Under the pieces are notes generated by a model, which ran no database searches, was not told where the DNA came from, and worked only from the letters and a program-made list of their open reading frames with translations. The translations under genes were made by a program, and so were the position numbers. Below, piece by piece: positions 43,221 through 52,429 of a stretch of DNA of 64,000 nt. The stretch's first letter is position 1, and every line of letters starts with the position of its first letter. Source of the stretch: Sphingobium sp. (GTDB lineage Bacteria > Pseudomonadota > Alphaproteobacteria > Sphingomonadales > Sphingomonadaceae); NCBI GenBank assembly GCA_020446425.1, contig JAGRES010000031.1:1-64000 (forward strand), read 5' to 3'.

Positions 43221-45356
43221 TCAGCGTGCTACCCACGGGTGGCGATCCTCGGGGTTGCGCACACTTATCCATCGCCAGTCATCCAGATAAACGGAGACGC
43301 CGCCCGTCCGGCTCAGATGCGCGCGGTCCAGCTTCAGCCAGCGCGGATTGCATGCAGCAGGCAGGCGACGGTCGCTGACAAAAATATCGGCCCGGTTGCA
43401 CAGGTCGATCAACTCCTGCCACGGCACACGCAGGCTGGTGCGCGTCGCAACAATCAGCCAGTCCCGCTCCGGGCGGCGGACCAGTACCGAGCATATATCG
43501 CGGCTGCACTGCGTATTATTCGCATTCTCCAATGACGGCATGGCCTCGGATATCGCGTCACCCTCGCCATATCCCGCCGACGCAGACAGGGCATCGCGCA
43601 CATAGTCCCCAGCCCGGCCACGCAGCAGCGCCAAGGCGCCATCGGCCTGACGCACTGCCATATGACGGCCATCGCCCGTCACCACCATGTCCGGCTGAGG
43701 CGACAGCGCCATCATCACGCCCCCTGCCAGCGCGACCGGCAGGCCCGCATAGCGGATATGGGTCCGCCACAATATGAACCACAGCGCGCCCAGTACCATC
43801 AGCGTCAGCGCAGCGTCGGGAAAATGCGGTAAGGCCCAGGTCGACAGCGGGTGCGCCGATACCTGATGCGCAACCCAGAGCAACCCGCCCAGCGCTTTGC
43901 CCGTCACCCACCAGAAGGGCGCGCCCAGTCCCACGCCATCGAACAGCAGCGCCAAAGCTTCGGCAGGCATGATTACAAAGGTCGTGAGCGGGATCGCCAC
44001 GAGATTGGCCAGCGCGCCCAGCAAGCCAGCCTGATGAAAATGGAACATTGCAATCGGCATCAGCGCAATTTCAATCGCCAGCCCCGTCACAAACAGCGCG
44101 ACCAGCCCGCGCATCACCTTGTAGACGAAACCCTCTTCCCGTGCATGCGTGAGCGCCCGGAACCATCCCGTTTCCGCCAAAGCCACGATAACGGTCACCG
44201 CCGCAAAGCTCATCTGGAAACTTGGCCCGACCAGCGTTTCCGGCCAGATCAGCAGCACAATGAGCGCACCCGCCGCGACAAGCCGCAGGCTGATCGCCTC
44301 TCGCCCCAGCGCCAATCCGCCCAATACCAGCAACGCGGCGATGCAGGACCGCACCGTTGGCACCTGCGCGCCAGTGAGCAGCGTATAGCCTATACCTGCC
44401 GCCGCACCCGCCGCCGCCGCGATCAGCATCAACGGCATCGTCAGCGCCAGCCTCGAACTCAATGCCAGCAGGCGGTAAACGAGAAAAATCACGCCTGCGA
44501 TGAGCGCAGACACATGCAAACCACTGATAGAGAGCAGATGTGCCAGTCCGCTGCGCCGCATAGCTTCTGCATCCTGTTCGCTGATCGCGCCGCGGTCGCC
44601 GGTGGCCAGCGTCGCGGCAATCGCCCCCTCTGCCCCGCCCAGACGGCTCAAAACATGCGCGCTCAAACGCTGGCGAATATTTCCGCCCGTTTCCTCGGCC
44701 TGCTCAATGATCCGGATGGGTTTCATCGCCTTGCCGGTCGCGCCCAACCCCATGAAATAGGCCTGACGTGCAAAGTCATAGCCGCCCGGCACGGCTGGAG
44801 GGGGCGGCGGCATGAGACGGCTGCGCAGGGATATGCGCGCGCTTTGCGCAATCCCATCCACATAGTCTTCATCGGGCAGATTCACGCGAACGCGCGACGG
44901 CAGGTCCGGGCGCTGCTCCGGCGCGATCACCAGACGCACACGTTGCTGCGCCGGTTGTGGTTCGACCGCCAATATGCGCCCCTCAATCTGCGTGAAGACG
45001 GGCCGGACAAGCGGCGGCTCACCGCCCATGAGCGCCCTGCCCCATATCAGGGCACAGCCCAGGGCTGCCCATAGCGCCCCCGCCGCGATCAGCATCCTCA
45101 GCCGTCCGCCACGCGGCAAACGAAGCGCAACCAGCGCCAGCATCGCACATAATCCGATCCAGCCGACCCACAGCTTCGGCGTCGGCAAGGCAAACCATGC
45201 GGCTATGCCCAGCGCCAGCGCGACAGGCACCCAGAGCGCCACGCGCTCCCGCTCCGCCTCCAGCGCCGTCTCGATCCATGTATCAATCTGTGACGCTGCA
45301 ACCGCGAACGAAGTTCTGTGCAGCGCAACATGCGTTTGAGATTGGAGAAAAGCCAT
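43221..45356 (-). CDS. comEC: ComEC/Rec2-family competence protein
   Basis: This 711-residue multi-spanning protein forms the DNA-uptake channel in competent bacteria. An N-terminal DUF4131-type region (about 20-200) precedes the competence domain with HLLSISGLHVSALIAG, LTGAQVPTVRS and a row of hydrophobic helices. The C-terminal part resembles a reduced metallo-hydrolase lacking any visible HxHxDH motif, so it is probably not a nuclease. No other competence gene is in the window. It is convergent with lexA and divergent from gltX. Confidence 0.92.
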   Translation of the reverse strand: MAFLQSQTHVALHRTSFAVAASQIDTWIETALEAERERVALWVPVALALGIAAWFALPTPKLWVGWIGLCAMLALVALRLPRGGRLRMLIAAGALWAALGCALIWGRALMGGEPPLVRPVFTQIEGRILAVEPQPAQQRVRLVIAPEQRPDLPSRVRVNLPDEDYVDGIAQSARISLRSRLMPPPPPAVPGGYDFARQAYFMGLGATGKAMKPIRIIEQAEETGGNIRQRLSAHVLSRLGGAEGAIAATLATGDRGAISEQDAEAMRRSGLAHLLSISGLHVSALIAGVIFLVYRLLALSSRLALTMPLMLIAAAAGAAAGIGYTLLTGAQVPTVRSCIAALLVLGGLALGREAISLRLVAAGALIVLLIWPETLVGPSFQMSFAAVTVIVALAETGWFRALTHAREEGFVYKVMRGLVALFVTGLAIEIALMPIAMFHFHQAGLLGALANLVAIPLTTFVIMPAEALALLFDGVGLGAPFWWVTGKALGGLLWVAHQVSAHPLSTWALPHFPDAALTLMVLGALWFILWRTHIRYAGLPVALAGGVMMALSPQPDMVVTGDGRHMAVRQADGALALLRGRAGDYVRDALSASAGYGEGDAISEAMPSLENANNTQCSRDICSVLVRRPERDWLIVATRTSLRVPWQELIDLCNRADIFVSDRRLPAACNPRWLKLDRAHLSRTGGVSVYLDDWRWISVRNPEDRHPWVAR

Positions 45357-45437
45357 GCTAGTGGGCGTGCCATCTTACAAAAATGTCGCAGCGCGCCACC
45401 CGCCGGCGCGCCCTATCAAGTGTCGGAGAAAAACTGA

Positions 45438-46889
45438 GTGAGCGCAACTGGTGAAAAAAAGCCTGTCGTCACGCGGTTTGCGCCCTCGCCTACCGGATTC
45501 CTGCATATAGGCGGAGCGCGCACCGCCCTGTTCAACTGGCTGTTCGCGCGTCACCATGGCGGCAAATATCTGCTTCGAATCGAAGATACCGACCGCGCGC
45601 GCTCTACGGACGAAGCGATTGACGCCATTCTGGACGGGCTCGACTGGCTTGGACTCGCCAGCGACGAGCCGCCGGTATACCAGTTTCAGCGCGCGGCGCG
45701 CCATGCCGAAGTCGCGCATCAGCTGCTCAACGCCGGTCACGCCTATAAATGCTTCGCTAAGCCGGAAGAGCTGGCCGAACTGCGCGAGCAACAGCGCGCG
45801 GCGAAACAGCCGATGCGCTATGACGGGCGCTGGCGCGACCGTGACCCGGCGGAAGGCGGGGACAAACCCTTCGTCATTCGCCTGAAAGCGGCGCGCGAAG
45901 GCGAGACGGTGATAGAAGACGCCGTACAAGGCCGGGTGGTGGTGCAGAATGCCGAGCTGGACGACATGATCCTGCTCCGCTCGGACGGCACGCCCACCTA
46001 TATGCTGGCCGTGGTGGTCGACGATCATGACATGGGCGTCACCCATGTGGTCCGCGGCGATGACCACCTGAACAACGCCTTCCGTCAGCTCGGTATCATC
46101 CGGGCTATGGAGTGGGAGGAGCCCGTTTATGCGCATATCCCGCTGATTCATGGCTCAGACGGCGCCAAATTGTCGAAACGCCATGGCGCATTGGGCGTGG
46201 ACGCCTATCGCGACGAGATGGGTTTTCTGCCCGAAGCAGTCTGTAATTATCTGCTGCGCCTGGGCTGGGGCCATGGCGACGAAGAAATCATCAGCCGCGA
46301 CCGCGCGATTGAATTGTTCGATCTGGCAGGCGTTGGCCGCTCGCCCTCGCGCTTCGACTTCAAGAAGCTGGAGAATCTCAACGGTCACTATATCCGCGAG
46401 GCCGGCGATGGCCGTCTGGCTGAACTGGTCAGGGGCCGGGTTGAGGCGCTGATCGGCAGAACGCTGTCTGACGCCGAAACGGCGACCCTCGCCGATGCGA
46501 TGCCATCATTGAAGCCGAGGGCCAAAACTCTCGATGAAATCGCTGATGGCGCGACATTCCTCTATGCTCAGCGCCCGCTTGCCTATGATGAAAAGGCGAG
46601 CGCATTGCTGGACCAAAAGGGTCTGGCGCTGATTGCCGCCTGCGTCGATGCGCTTACCGGTTTGGAAAGCTGGTCGGTAGAAACTATAGAAGAAAAGATA
46701 CGCGGGGTTGCGGAATCAGCGGAATTGGGTTTAGGGAAAATCGCGCAGCCCCTGCGTGCAGCTCTTACAGGGCGTACGACCTCCCCCGGGATATTCGATG
46801 TCCTTGCCTTGATGGGCAAGGAAGAAGTTTTGATGAGATTGACGGATGCAGCTGCATATGGCGCCGTCATGCAGAAACAGGGAGTATGA
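45438..46889 (+). CDS. gltX: Glutamyl-tRNA synthetase
   Basis: This 483-residue class I synthetase has the HIGH-type motif in [62 protein letters not shown], and the KMSKS-type motif KLSKRHG. The C-terminal anticodon-binding region is helical. Its length is standard. It is divergent from comEC with an 81-bp promoter region and its stop touches the start of gltA (1 bp between them). Confidence 0.96.
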   Translation: MSATGEKKPVVTRFAPSPTGFLHIGGARTALFNWLFARHHGGKYLLRIEDTDRARSTDEAIDAILDGLDWLGLASDEPPVYQFQRAARHAEVAHQLLNAGHAYKCFAKPEELAELREQQRAAKQPMRYDGRWRDRDPAEGGDKPFVIRLKAAREGETVIEDAVQGRVVVQNAELDDMILLRSDGTPTYMLAVVVDDHDMGVTHVVRGDDHLNNAFRQLGIIRAMEWEEPVYAHIPLIHGSDGAKLSKRHGALGVDAYRDEMGFLPEAVCNYLLRLGWGHGDEEIISRDRAIELFDLAGVGRSPSRFDFKKLENLNGHYIREAGDGRLAELVRGRVEALIGRTLSDAETATLADAMPSLKPRAKTLDEIADGATFLYAQRPLAYDEKASALLDQKGLALIAACVDALTGLESWSVETIEEKIRGVAESAELGLGKIAQPLRAALTGRTTSPGIFDVLALMGKEEVLMRLTDAAAYGAVMQKQGV

Positions 46890-46890
46890 C

Positions 46891-48177
46891 ATGGCGGATA
46901 ATTCGGCCAAAATCGACATCAACGGCACAGCCCAGGACTACGGGATTATAGACGGCTCTGTCGGACCGCAGGTGGTCGATATTCGCAAATTCTATGCGAA
47001 TACCGACATGTTCACATATGATCCGGGGTTCACATCCACGGCAAGCTGCGAATCCGGCCTGACCTACATTGATGGCGATCAGGGCATATTGCTGCACCGC
47101 GGCTATCCGATCGACCAGCTCGCCGAACAGTCAAGCTTCATGGAAGTCGCCTATCTGCTGCTGAATGGCGAACTGCCGGGCAAAAACGATCTGGACACCT
47201 TCACCAACACCATCACACGCCACACCATGGTGCATGAGCAGCTCAGCACCTTTTATCGCGGTTTCCGCCGCGACGCCCACCCGATGGCGATCATGTGCGG
47301 CGTCGTCGGCGCGCTGTCGTCCTTCTATCACGACTCGACCGACATCAACGATCCAGTGCAGCGCCGCATCGCCAGCCACCGCCTGATCGCGAAAATGCCG
47401 ACCATCGCCGCAATGGCTTATAAATATTCGGTGGGTCAGCCCTTCGTCTATCCGCGCAACGACCTGAGCTACACCGGCAATTTCCTGAACATGACTTTCT
47501 CGGTGCCTGCCGAGGAATATCATCTCGACCCGGTGATCGTCGATGCGATGGACAAGATCTTCATCCTGCATGCCGACCATGAACAGAATGCTTCGACCTC
47601 GACCGTGCGCCTTGCCGGTTCGTCGGGTGCCAACCCGTTTGCGTGCATCGCAGCGGGCATCGCCTGCCTCTGGGGCCCGGCGCATGGCGGCGCGAACGAG
47701 GCTGCCCTCAACATGCTGCGTGAAATCGGCACGCCGGACCGGATCCCCGAATATATCGCCCGCGCGAAGGACAAGAACGATCCGTTCCGCCTGATGGGCT
47801 TCGGCCACCGCGTGTACAAGAATTTCGACCCGCGCGCCAAGGTGCTCTCCAAGGCCGCGACCGACGTCCTCGACAAGCTTGGCATCAGCGATCCCGTGCT
47901 CGACACCGCGCGCGAGCTGGAGCAGATCGCGCTCAAGGACGATTATTTCGTCGAGAAGAAGCTCTACCCGAATGTCGACTTCTATTCGGGTGTCATCCTG
48001 TCGGCCATCGGCTTCCCGACCGAGATGTTCACCGTGCTGTTCGCGCTGGCTCGCACCGTTGGTTGGGTCGCGCAGTGGAACGAAATGATCTCCGACCCAG
48101 CACAGCGTATCGGCCGGCCGCGCCAGCTCTACACTGGCCCGACGATGCGCGACTATGTGCCGGTCGACAAGCGCTGA
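46891..48177 (+). CDS. gltA: Citrate synthase (type II)
   Basis: This 428-residue enzyme joins oxaloacetate and acetyl-CoA. It has [34 protein letters not shown], the catalytic His in [21 protein letters not shown], the second His in [12 protein letters not shown], and [14 protein letters not shown]. Catalytic Asp lies in the C-terminal [15 protein letters not shown] is positioned six bases before the ATG at 46891. A rho-independent terminator follows. Confidence 0.97.
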   Translation: MADNSAKIDINGTAQDYGIIDGSVGPQVVDIRKFYANTDMFTYDPGFTSTASCESGLTYIDGDQGILLHRGYPIDQLAEQSSFMEVAYLLLNGELPGKNDLDTFTNTITRHTMVHEQLSTFYRGFRRDAHPMAIMCGVVGALSSFYHDSTDINDPVQRRIASHRLIAKMPTIAAMAYKYSVGQPFVYPRNDLSYTGNFLNMTFSVPAEEYHLDPVIVDAMDKIFILHADHEQNASTSTVRLAGSSGANPFACIAAGIACLWGPAHGGANEAALNMLREIGTPDRIPEYIARAKDKNDPFRLMGFGHRVYKNFDPRAKVLSKAATDVLDKLGISDPVLDTARELEQIALKDDYFVEKKLYPNVDFYSGVILSAIGFPTEMFTVLFALARTVGWVAQWNEMISDPAQRIGRPRQLYTGPTMRDYVPVDKR

Positions 48178-48200
48178 GCCGGATCATCATGGAATTTGAA

Positions 48201-48227
48201 GGGCGGGCCTGCGGGTCCGCCTTTTTT
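48201..48227 (+). terminator. Rho-independent terminator of gltA
   Basis: GGCGGGC pairs with GTCCGCC (one G-T pair) around a short loop and is followed by TTTTTT. It ends 24-50 bp after the gltA stop and overlaps the last bases of the convergent histidine-kinase-like gene. Confidence 0.85.
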
Positions 48228-49602
48228 ATGCGTCTGCAGCCGGTAATGTGAGCGTGAAACGTGCCCCCTGCCCCGGTGCACTGTCGATGGTGATATCGCC
48301 CTGCATCGCACGCGCCAGACGGCGCGAAATATAGAGGCCGAGGCCGGTGCCACCCGCATCGTCGCGGCCCAGGCGCTCGAACTTGTCAAACACCCGTTCC
48401 TGATCTTCCAGCGCGATGCCGCGCCCCTGGTCAGCCACTACGAGCACCGCAACGCCATCCTCTACCTCGGAGCGCAGCCAGATAGTCGAATCCTCTGGCG
48501 AATAGCGAATGGCATTATTGAGCAGATTGACCGTGATTTGCAGCGCGCGGCGGAATTCGCCTATCGCCGGTGCGCTTTCATCCGCTTTCGGCGCTTCGAT
48601 GCGGATCTGCCGGTCGGCGGCCTTGACACCGAGCAGCCCCGCCGCGCGGCGCGCTATATCCGCCAGATCAACATCTTCGCTGGCAACAGTGAAGTTGGCG
48701 CGATCAATGGCCTGCAGGTCGGCAAGGTCGTCGACCAATTCCATCAGGTGGCGGCCCGCATCAGCAATGTCAGAGGCATAGGACGCGTAATCGCCGCGCA
48801 ATGGTCCCTCGATCTTGCCCTTGATCGTCTCAGCATTGGCGATGATGCGGCCCAGCGGCTGGCGCAGCGCGAAATCCAGCCGCCGTCCGAAATCCGGGAA
48901 GGCCGGCTCTGTCTCGGCGACATCCGCGGCCTCCGCGCTTACCGCCGCTGCTGGAGCCACTTCTTCCTCGGCGATGCTGGCCTTGCCACGATAGCCAAGA
49001 AACGAACCATCGGCATCGAACAACGGATGGCCGGACAGGTAAAATCGCTGGGTTTCATCGGATAGGAGGCGCACCGGTCGTGCAAAAAAAGCGCGCCGGG
49101 CGACAATATTGGCCGTCACCCCGCGGCGGGACACACTGTCTTCAGTGAAAATTTCAAAAAACTCGTCACCGGCCTGTGCGAACCCCTGCCCATCGCCGAC
49201 ATGAATGAAGCGCATCTGCGCATCGGTACGCCATTCGGCGCCCTCCGGCGCGAGCGCGACCTCGGCAAAACGCGACGCCGCATTTTCCATCACATTGACA
49301 TGCGGGGTTTCCTGCCACTCGGAAAAGCCCATCTCGACACCACCGTCCTCGACCGGACGGGCGCGGACCCAGACGCGAATATCATATTCATCGCCGCCAA
49401 TGAGCAGCGGACGCGCGATCAATATCTTCAGGCGGCGCGCCAATCGCGCCACCGAGGCGATTTGCGGTACGGCGATGCGCCCATCAGCCTCGCCACCAGC
49501 AGCCTCCTGCAATTTCAGGATGATGTCGTCAGCGCGGAGTATCCTGTCCGCCGCGTCGAGACACGCGGTTACGGCCTGACTGGCGACGGTTTCAACGGAC
49601 AT
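48226..49602 (-). CDS. Histidine-kinase-like protein lacking the phospho-accepting His
   Basis: The protein is about 458 residues. A PAS-like region lies in the middle (about 130-210, FYLSGHPLFDADGSFLGYRG). The dimerisation helix shows LDFALRQPLGRII where kinases have SHELRTPLNAII, so the His is Phe (about residue 244). The ATPase part looks intact: LNNAIRYSP (N box), VADQGRGIALEDQERVF (G1/F), GGTGLGLYISRRLA (G2). It can probably bind ATP but not autophosphorylate in the usual way. The gene overlaps the end of the upstream DUF2336-like gene. Starts at 49602 and 49611 are possible. Confidence 0.85.
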   Translation of the reverse strand: MSVETVASQAVTACLDAADRILRADDIILKLQEAAGGEADGRIAVPQIASVARLARRLKILIARPLLIGGDEYDIRVWVRARPVEDGGVEMGFSEWQETPHVNVMENAASRFAEVALAPEGAEWRTDAQMRFIHVGDGQGFAQAGDEFFEIFTEDSVSRRGVTANIVARRAFFARPVRLLSDETQRFYLSGHPLFDADGSFLGYRGKASIAEEEVAPAAAVSAEAADVAETEPAFPDFGRRLDFALRQPLGRIIANAETIKGKIEGPLRGDYASYASDIADAGRHLMELVDDLADLQAIDRANFTVASEDVDLADIARRAAGLLGVKAADRQIRIEAPKADESAPAIGEFRRALQITVNLLNNAIRYSPEDSTIWLRSEVEDGVAVLVVADQGRGIALEDQERVFDKFERLGRDDAGGTGLGLYISRRLARAMQGDITIDSAPGQGARFTLTLPAADA

Positions 49603-50683
49603 TGCCGCCATCCAGTCCGCGCAGCAGTGACAGGCGGTCGCGGAAAATCTCGTCCAGGCGGAAACCGGCTATGGAAGCGCGCGCCTCTTCGAGCGGCATA
49701 TCCTCATATTGGTCGGCATATTCGACCAGAACCGCATCCTCGACCCCGCGCGCGATACTGCGCCGGCCAAGCACGAAACGCACGGCTACCTCACGCGGGA
49801 AACCGGCGGCGCGGCACATATTGAAGAGCATCTGCTCGGAAGCTTCGGAAACAAGGCTGGCCATATGCTTGAATTCAATTGAGTTCCGGTCGCTCATGAT
49901 CGCAATCAAGGCCAATATATGCTTGCCCCGCGCCAATGCCACAAGCTGATCTTCACTGAGATCCATGGCCCGCATCTGTAATGCCAATAGCGACGCCTGT
50001 GCGAAAGGCGTGCTGCCCTCGTCATGACGCGCCAGAACCGCAGCACCGGCCCGGTCCATCAAAGGCATGAGTTCCACAGCTGGCATCAGGTCGCTGCGCA
50101 TCAGGGCTTCGGCAATCAGCGCCGCAACGGTCCATACCAGATCCTGCATGGCCTCGGCGGGCAGGTCCGTGCGCATCGCCACATAATCCGGTCCGCTGTC
50201 CCGCCATGCCGTCTGAACATAGGCGAGCGCGGATAACTGCGTAGCGATATCGCCGGTAAAATCATGCTGCTGCTCGATTTCCTCGATGGCGGCAGGCATG
50301 GTGAGAGGGTCCTGCCCCATCAGGCTGAGCGCTGCGCGATCACGCATGTGACGCAACAGGGTGACACTCAATATGGCGGGCTTGTGCTGAACCGCGCGCC
50401 AGCAATGGTCAGGTGACAGGGCTCCAGCGAGATCGAGGCCGGCCACAGCAATGCGCTCCAGCTCCAGTTTCAGGGCCATTTCAACCGCCGAAACACATCC
50501 GCCGACATGACGGCGGGTCCGCGCGATCAGCGCATCGCTCCACCGCGCTTCGCGGCCGTCGAACAGGCGCTCCAGCATCATACGATGGCGCAACCCATCG
50601 CCCTGCGCATTCCATAGCGGAAACGGCAGATCATGGGCGCCCTGTCCAGAGGCCCCGAAAGATGCAGGCGATAGCTCGCTCAT
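49592..50683 (-). CDS. DUF2336-like protein
   Basis: The protein is 363 residues, mostly helical, with no membrane segment. Features such as ERLFDGREARWSDALIARTRRHVG, KHILALIAIMSDRNSIEFKHM and the C-terminal GFRLDEIFRDRL resemble DUF2336 proteins of alphaproteobacteria, which have no assigned function. It ends inside the start of the kinase-like gene (11-20 bp overlap), implying co-translation. It follows the membrane nucleotidyltransferase-like gene by 84 bp. Family assignment is moderate. Confidence 0.65.
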   Translation of the reverse strand: MSELSPASFGASGQGAHDLPFPLWNAQGDGLRHRMMLERLFDGREARWSDALIARTRRHVGGCVSAVEMALKLELERIAVAGLDLAGALSPDHCWRAVQHKPAILSVTLLRHMRDRAALSLMGQDPLTMPAAIEEIEQQHDFTGDIATQLSALAYVQTAWRDSGPDYVAMRTDLPAEAMQDLVWTVAALIAEALMRSDLMPAVELMPLMDRAGAAVLARHDEGSTPFAQASLLALQMRAMDLSEDQLVALARGKHILALIAIMSDRNSIEFKHMASLVSEASEQMLFNMCRAAGFPREVAVRFVLGRRSIARGVEDAVLVEYADQYEDMPLEEARASIAGFRLDEIFRDRLSLLRGLDGGNVR

Positions 50684-50767
50684 TGCATCAACAGTAAGCG
50701 AATGAGGTAAATTTCCGCTAAACTCTATAATATTGGGCTCTTGGCGCCAGATGACCGCGATACACTC

Positions 50768-51961
50768 TTATCGGCCCAGGCGTTTCAGAGTCATCGCGCC
50801 CAGCGACACTATGGCGAGGAGAGTGACAACGGTATAAGCGATGACCAGCTTTGCTGTTATAATGCCCGCCAGCAATATCAGGCATATGGTGCCGCTGCTG
50901 ACATAGGCCCAGGCCGGTATGGGCCTAGCCTTTTCGCGGTCGAGTATAAGCAGGGCGAGAGCGGCGATCAGGGCGAGATACAGCCCGTCAAACCGCGCGC
51001 CGGACCAATATCCAAGCAGCGCAACACCGCACAAAACCAGCGCCGGGACGAGGAAACGCATCCAGCCATGCGCCGCGCCCATGCGTGTCATCGACACGAT
51101 ATGCCCCGCAACCATATCGGCGAACAGTGCCAGCAGAAAAAGCAACAGCGCCACCAGATTCCAGCCCGGAACAAGCGCCGCCAGTCCGCCCAGAGCCACT
51201 GCGCCCGCACCCCAGCGGATATGGCCGGCCGACATTTGCTGACGCAACAGCCGCATCGACACCATCCGCGCTATGGGATCGAGCGTATAGGCCTCCACCC
51301 CCACAACCGCATGATCGCTGTTAACCGGGCGGCTGAGCGATTTTCCGACAAGATCGGCAGTCTGCTGGTTTTCCACCAGCGCCAGCCGCCCTTCCAGCAC
51401 GTCGGAACGCTCTACCACGATGCGGGCAGGCTGCTTCTGGACTATGGCGCGCAGCAATGTCAGCGCCAGATCCCAGTCGCCAATCAGGTCCAGCGTGTTG
51501 AATAGGGTCTGCGGCGTCATCCGCGCGACGCCAGCCCAACGATGAACGGCGTCTATCCGCTCCAGATGCGCCGTGGCGGCATCGTCATCGACAACCAGCA
51601 GCGCATCGCCCTCGGCCTTGCCAAGCTCACTCACATAGCGCTGATCGACGACCATGCCATCGGCGAACAGCAGGGCGTCGCTATCGCGCGGGAACAGGCG
51701 CACCAGCGACGCCATGTCGCGCATCAGATGTACGTCCAGTCCCTCACCAATCAGGCGGTCAACCATCCGCGACCATATCGGCGTGACCTGGTCCACCATG
51801 ATGAAAATCGCCTGCGCACCGGCATGGGCGGCCTGCCGCGCCTGATATTCAATCAGCATCTGCGACGCAAAAATGAGCTGTCCGCGCAATATGTCCGTTT
51901 TGTCGCCGGACACCGCCGTCGCATTGAGAATCGCCGCCAAAGGCATGAAAGGACCCGCCAA
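50768..51961 (-). CDS. Nucleotidyltransferase-like protein with C-terminal membrane domain
   Basis: The protein is 397 residues. The N-terminal roughly 200 residues have an alternating alpha/beta pattern (AQAIFIMVDQVTPIWSRMV, DALLFADGMVVD, DALLVVDDDAA) that resembles sugar-nucleotide or NTP transferases such as the inositol-phosphate cytidylyltransferase part of IPCT-DIPPS. No clear GXG...PKP motif is seen. The C-terminal half has about five to six hydrophobic helices (VLCGVALLGYW, ALIAALALLIL). No CDP-alcohol transferase motif is visible. The function is unknown. It lies between the HPt-like and DUF2336-like genes. Confidence 0.7.
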   Translation of the reverse strand: MAGPFMPLAAILNATAVSGDKTDILRGQLIFASQMLIEYQARQAAHAGAQAIFIMVDQVTPIWSRMVDRLIGEGLDVHLMRDMASLVRLFPRDSDALLFADGMVVDQRYVSELGKAEGDALLVVDDDAATAHLERIDAVHRWAGVARMTPQTLFNTLDLIGDWDLALTLLRAIVQKQPARIVVERSDVLEGRLALVENQQTADLVGKSLSRPVNSDHAVVGVEAYTLDPIARMVSMRLLRQQMSAGHIRWGAGAVALGGLAALVPGWNLVALLLFLLALFADMVAGHIVSMTRMGAAHGWMRFLVPALVLCGVALLGYWSGARFDGLYLALIAALALLILDREKARPIPAWAYVSSGTICLILLAGIITAKLVIAYTVVTLLAIVSLGAMTLKRLGR

Positions 51962-52043
51962 TTATTAGGAAGGGCCTTTTTCGCAAGCCGCCGCCCCTTA
52001 TGCAAGCGGATCGGCAAAGAAAATCAGAGAGGCTTCGGGATTG

Positions 52044-52346
52044 TCAGTCGACGGAAAGCACGGTCAAGGCTGAACGCAAGCGCCGCAGCATCTTGGCATC
52101 GCCGGGCGCCGTATGCTCGGCTTCATCGACCAGCGCGATCATGTGAACCACACCGAAGCTGCCGCACAGCCCCTTGAGCCGCCACAGCGCGAGGTGCCAG
52201 CTGCTGTCATCAGTCGCACGGGAAAGGAGGTCAATCTGCCGGTCCGCGCTTTCGAGAAATGCACGGCGCAGGTCATGCAGCAGAGCGGGATCATCCCCCA
52301 CAGCCGCGACCAGAGAAGCGTTTAGATTGCCACCTTCGTAAGACAT
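52044..52346 (-). CDS. HPt-like protein lacking the phospho-accepting His
   Basis: This 100-residue helical protein resembles HPt domains (LLHDLRRAFLESADRQIDLL, then LKGLCGSFGV). In HPt proteins the phospho-His lies in HxLKG; here the corresponding position is Trp55 (LWRLKG). Another His at position 51 is four residues earlier. It starts the - strand cluster and faces the TipN-like gene divergently, with about 83 bp between starts. It cannot take phosphate at the usual site. Confidence 0.75.
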   Translation of the reverse strand: MSYEGGNLNASLVAAVGDDPALLHDLRRAFLESADRQIDLLSRATDDSSWHLALWRLKGLCGSFGVVHMIALVDEAEHTAPGDAKMLRRLRSALTVLSVD

Positions 52347-52429
52347 CAGATTGCTTATACAGGCTTTGGGTTAACAGTCTGTTGCAGATTCGGATTTGCT
52401 CCGCCGGAAAAACTGGTACACAGTATGTC

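Noticed and set aside
43851-45074. 407-codon + strand frame opposite comEC
   Set aside because: It is the antisense of a membrane protein, giving an artificial polar composition. The comEC motifs are clear on the - strand.
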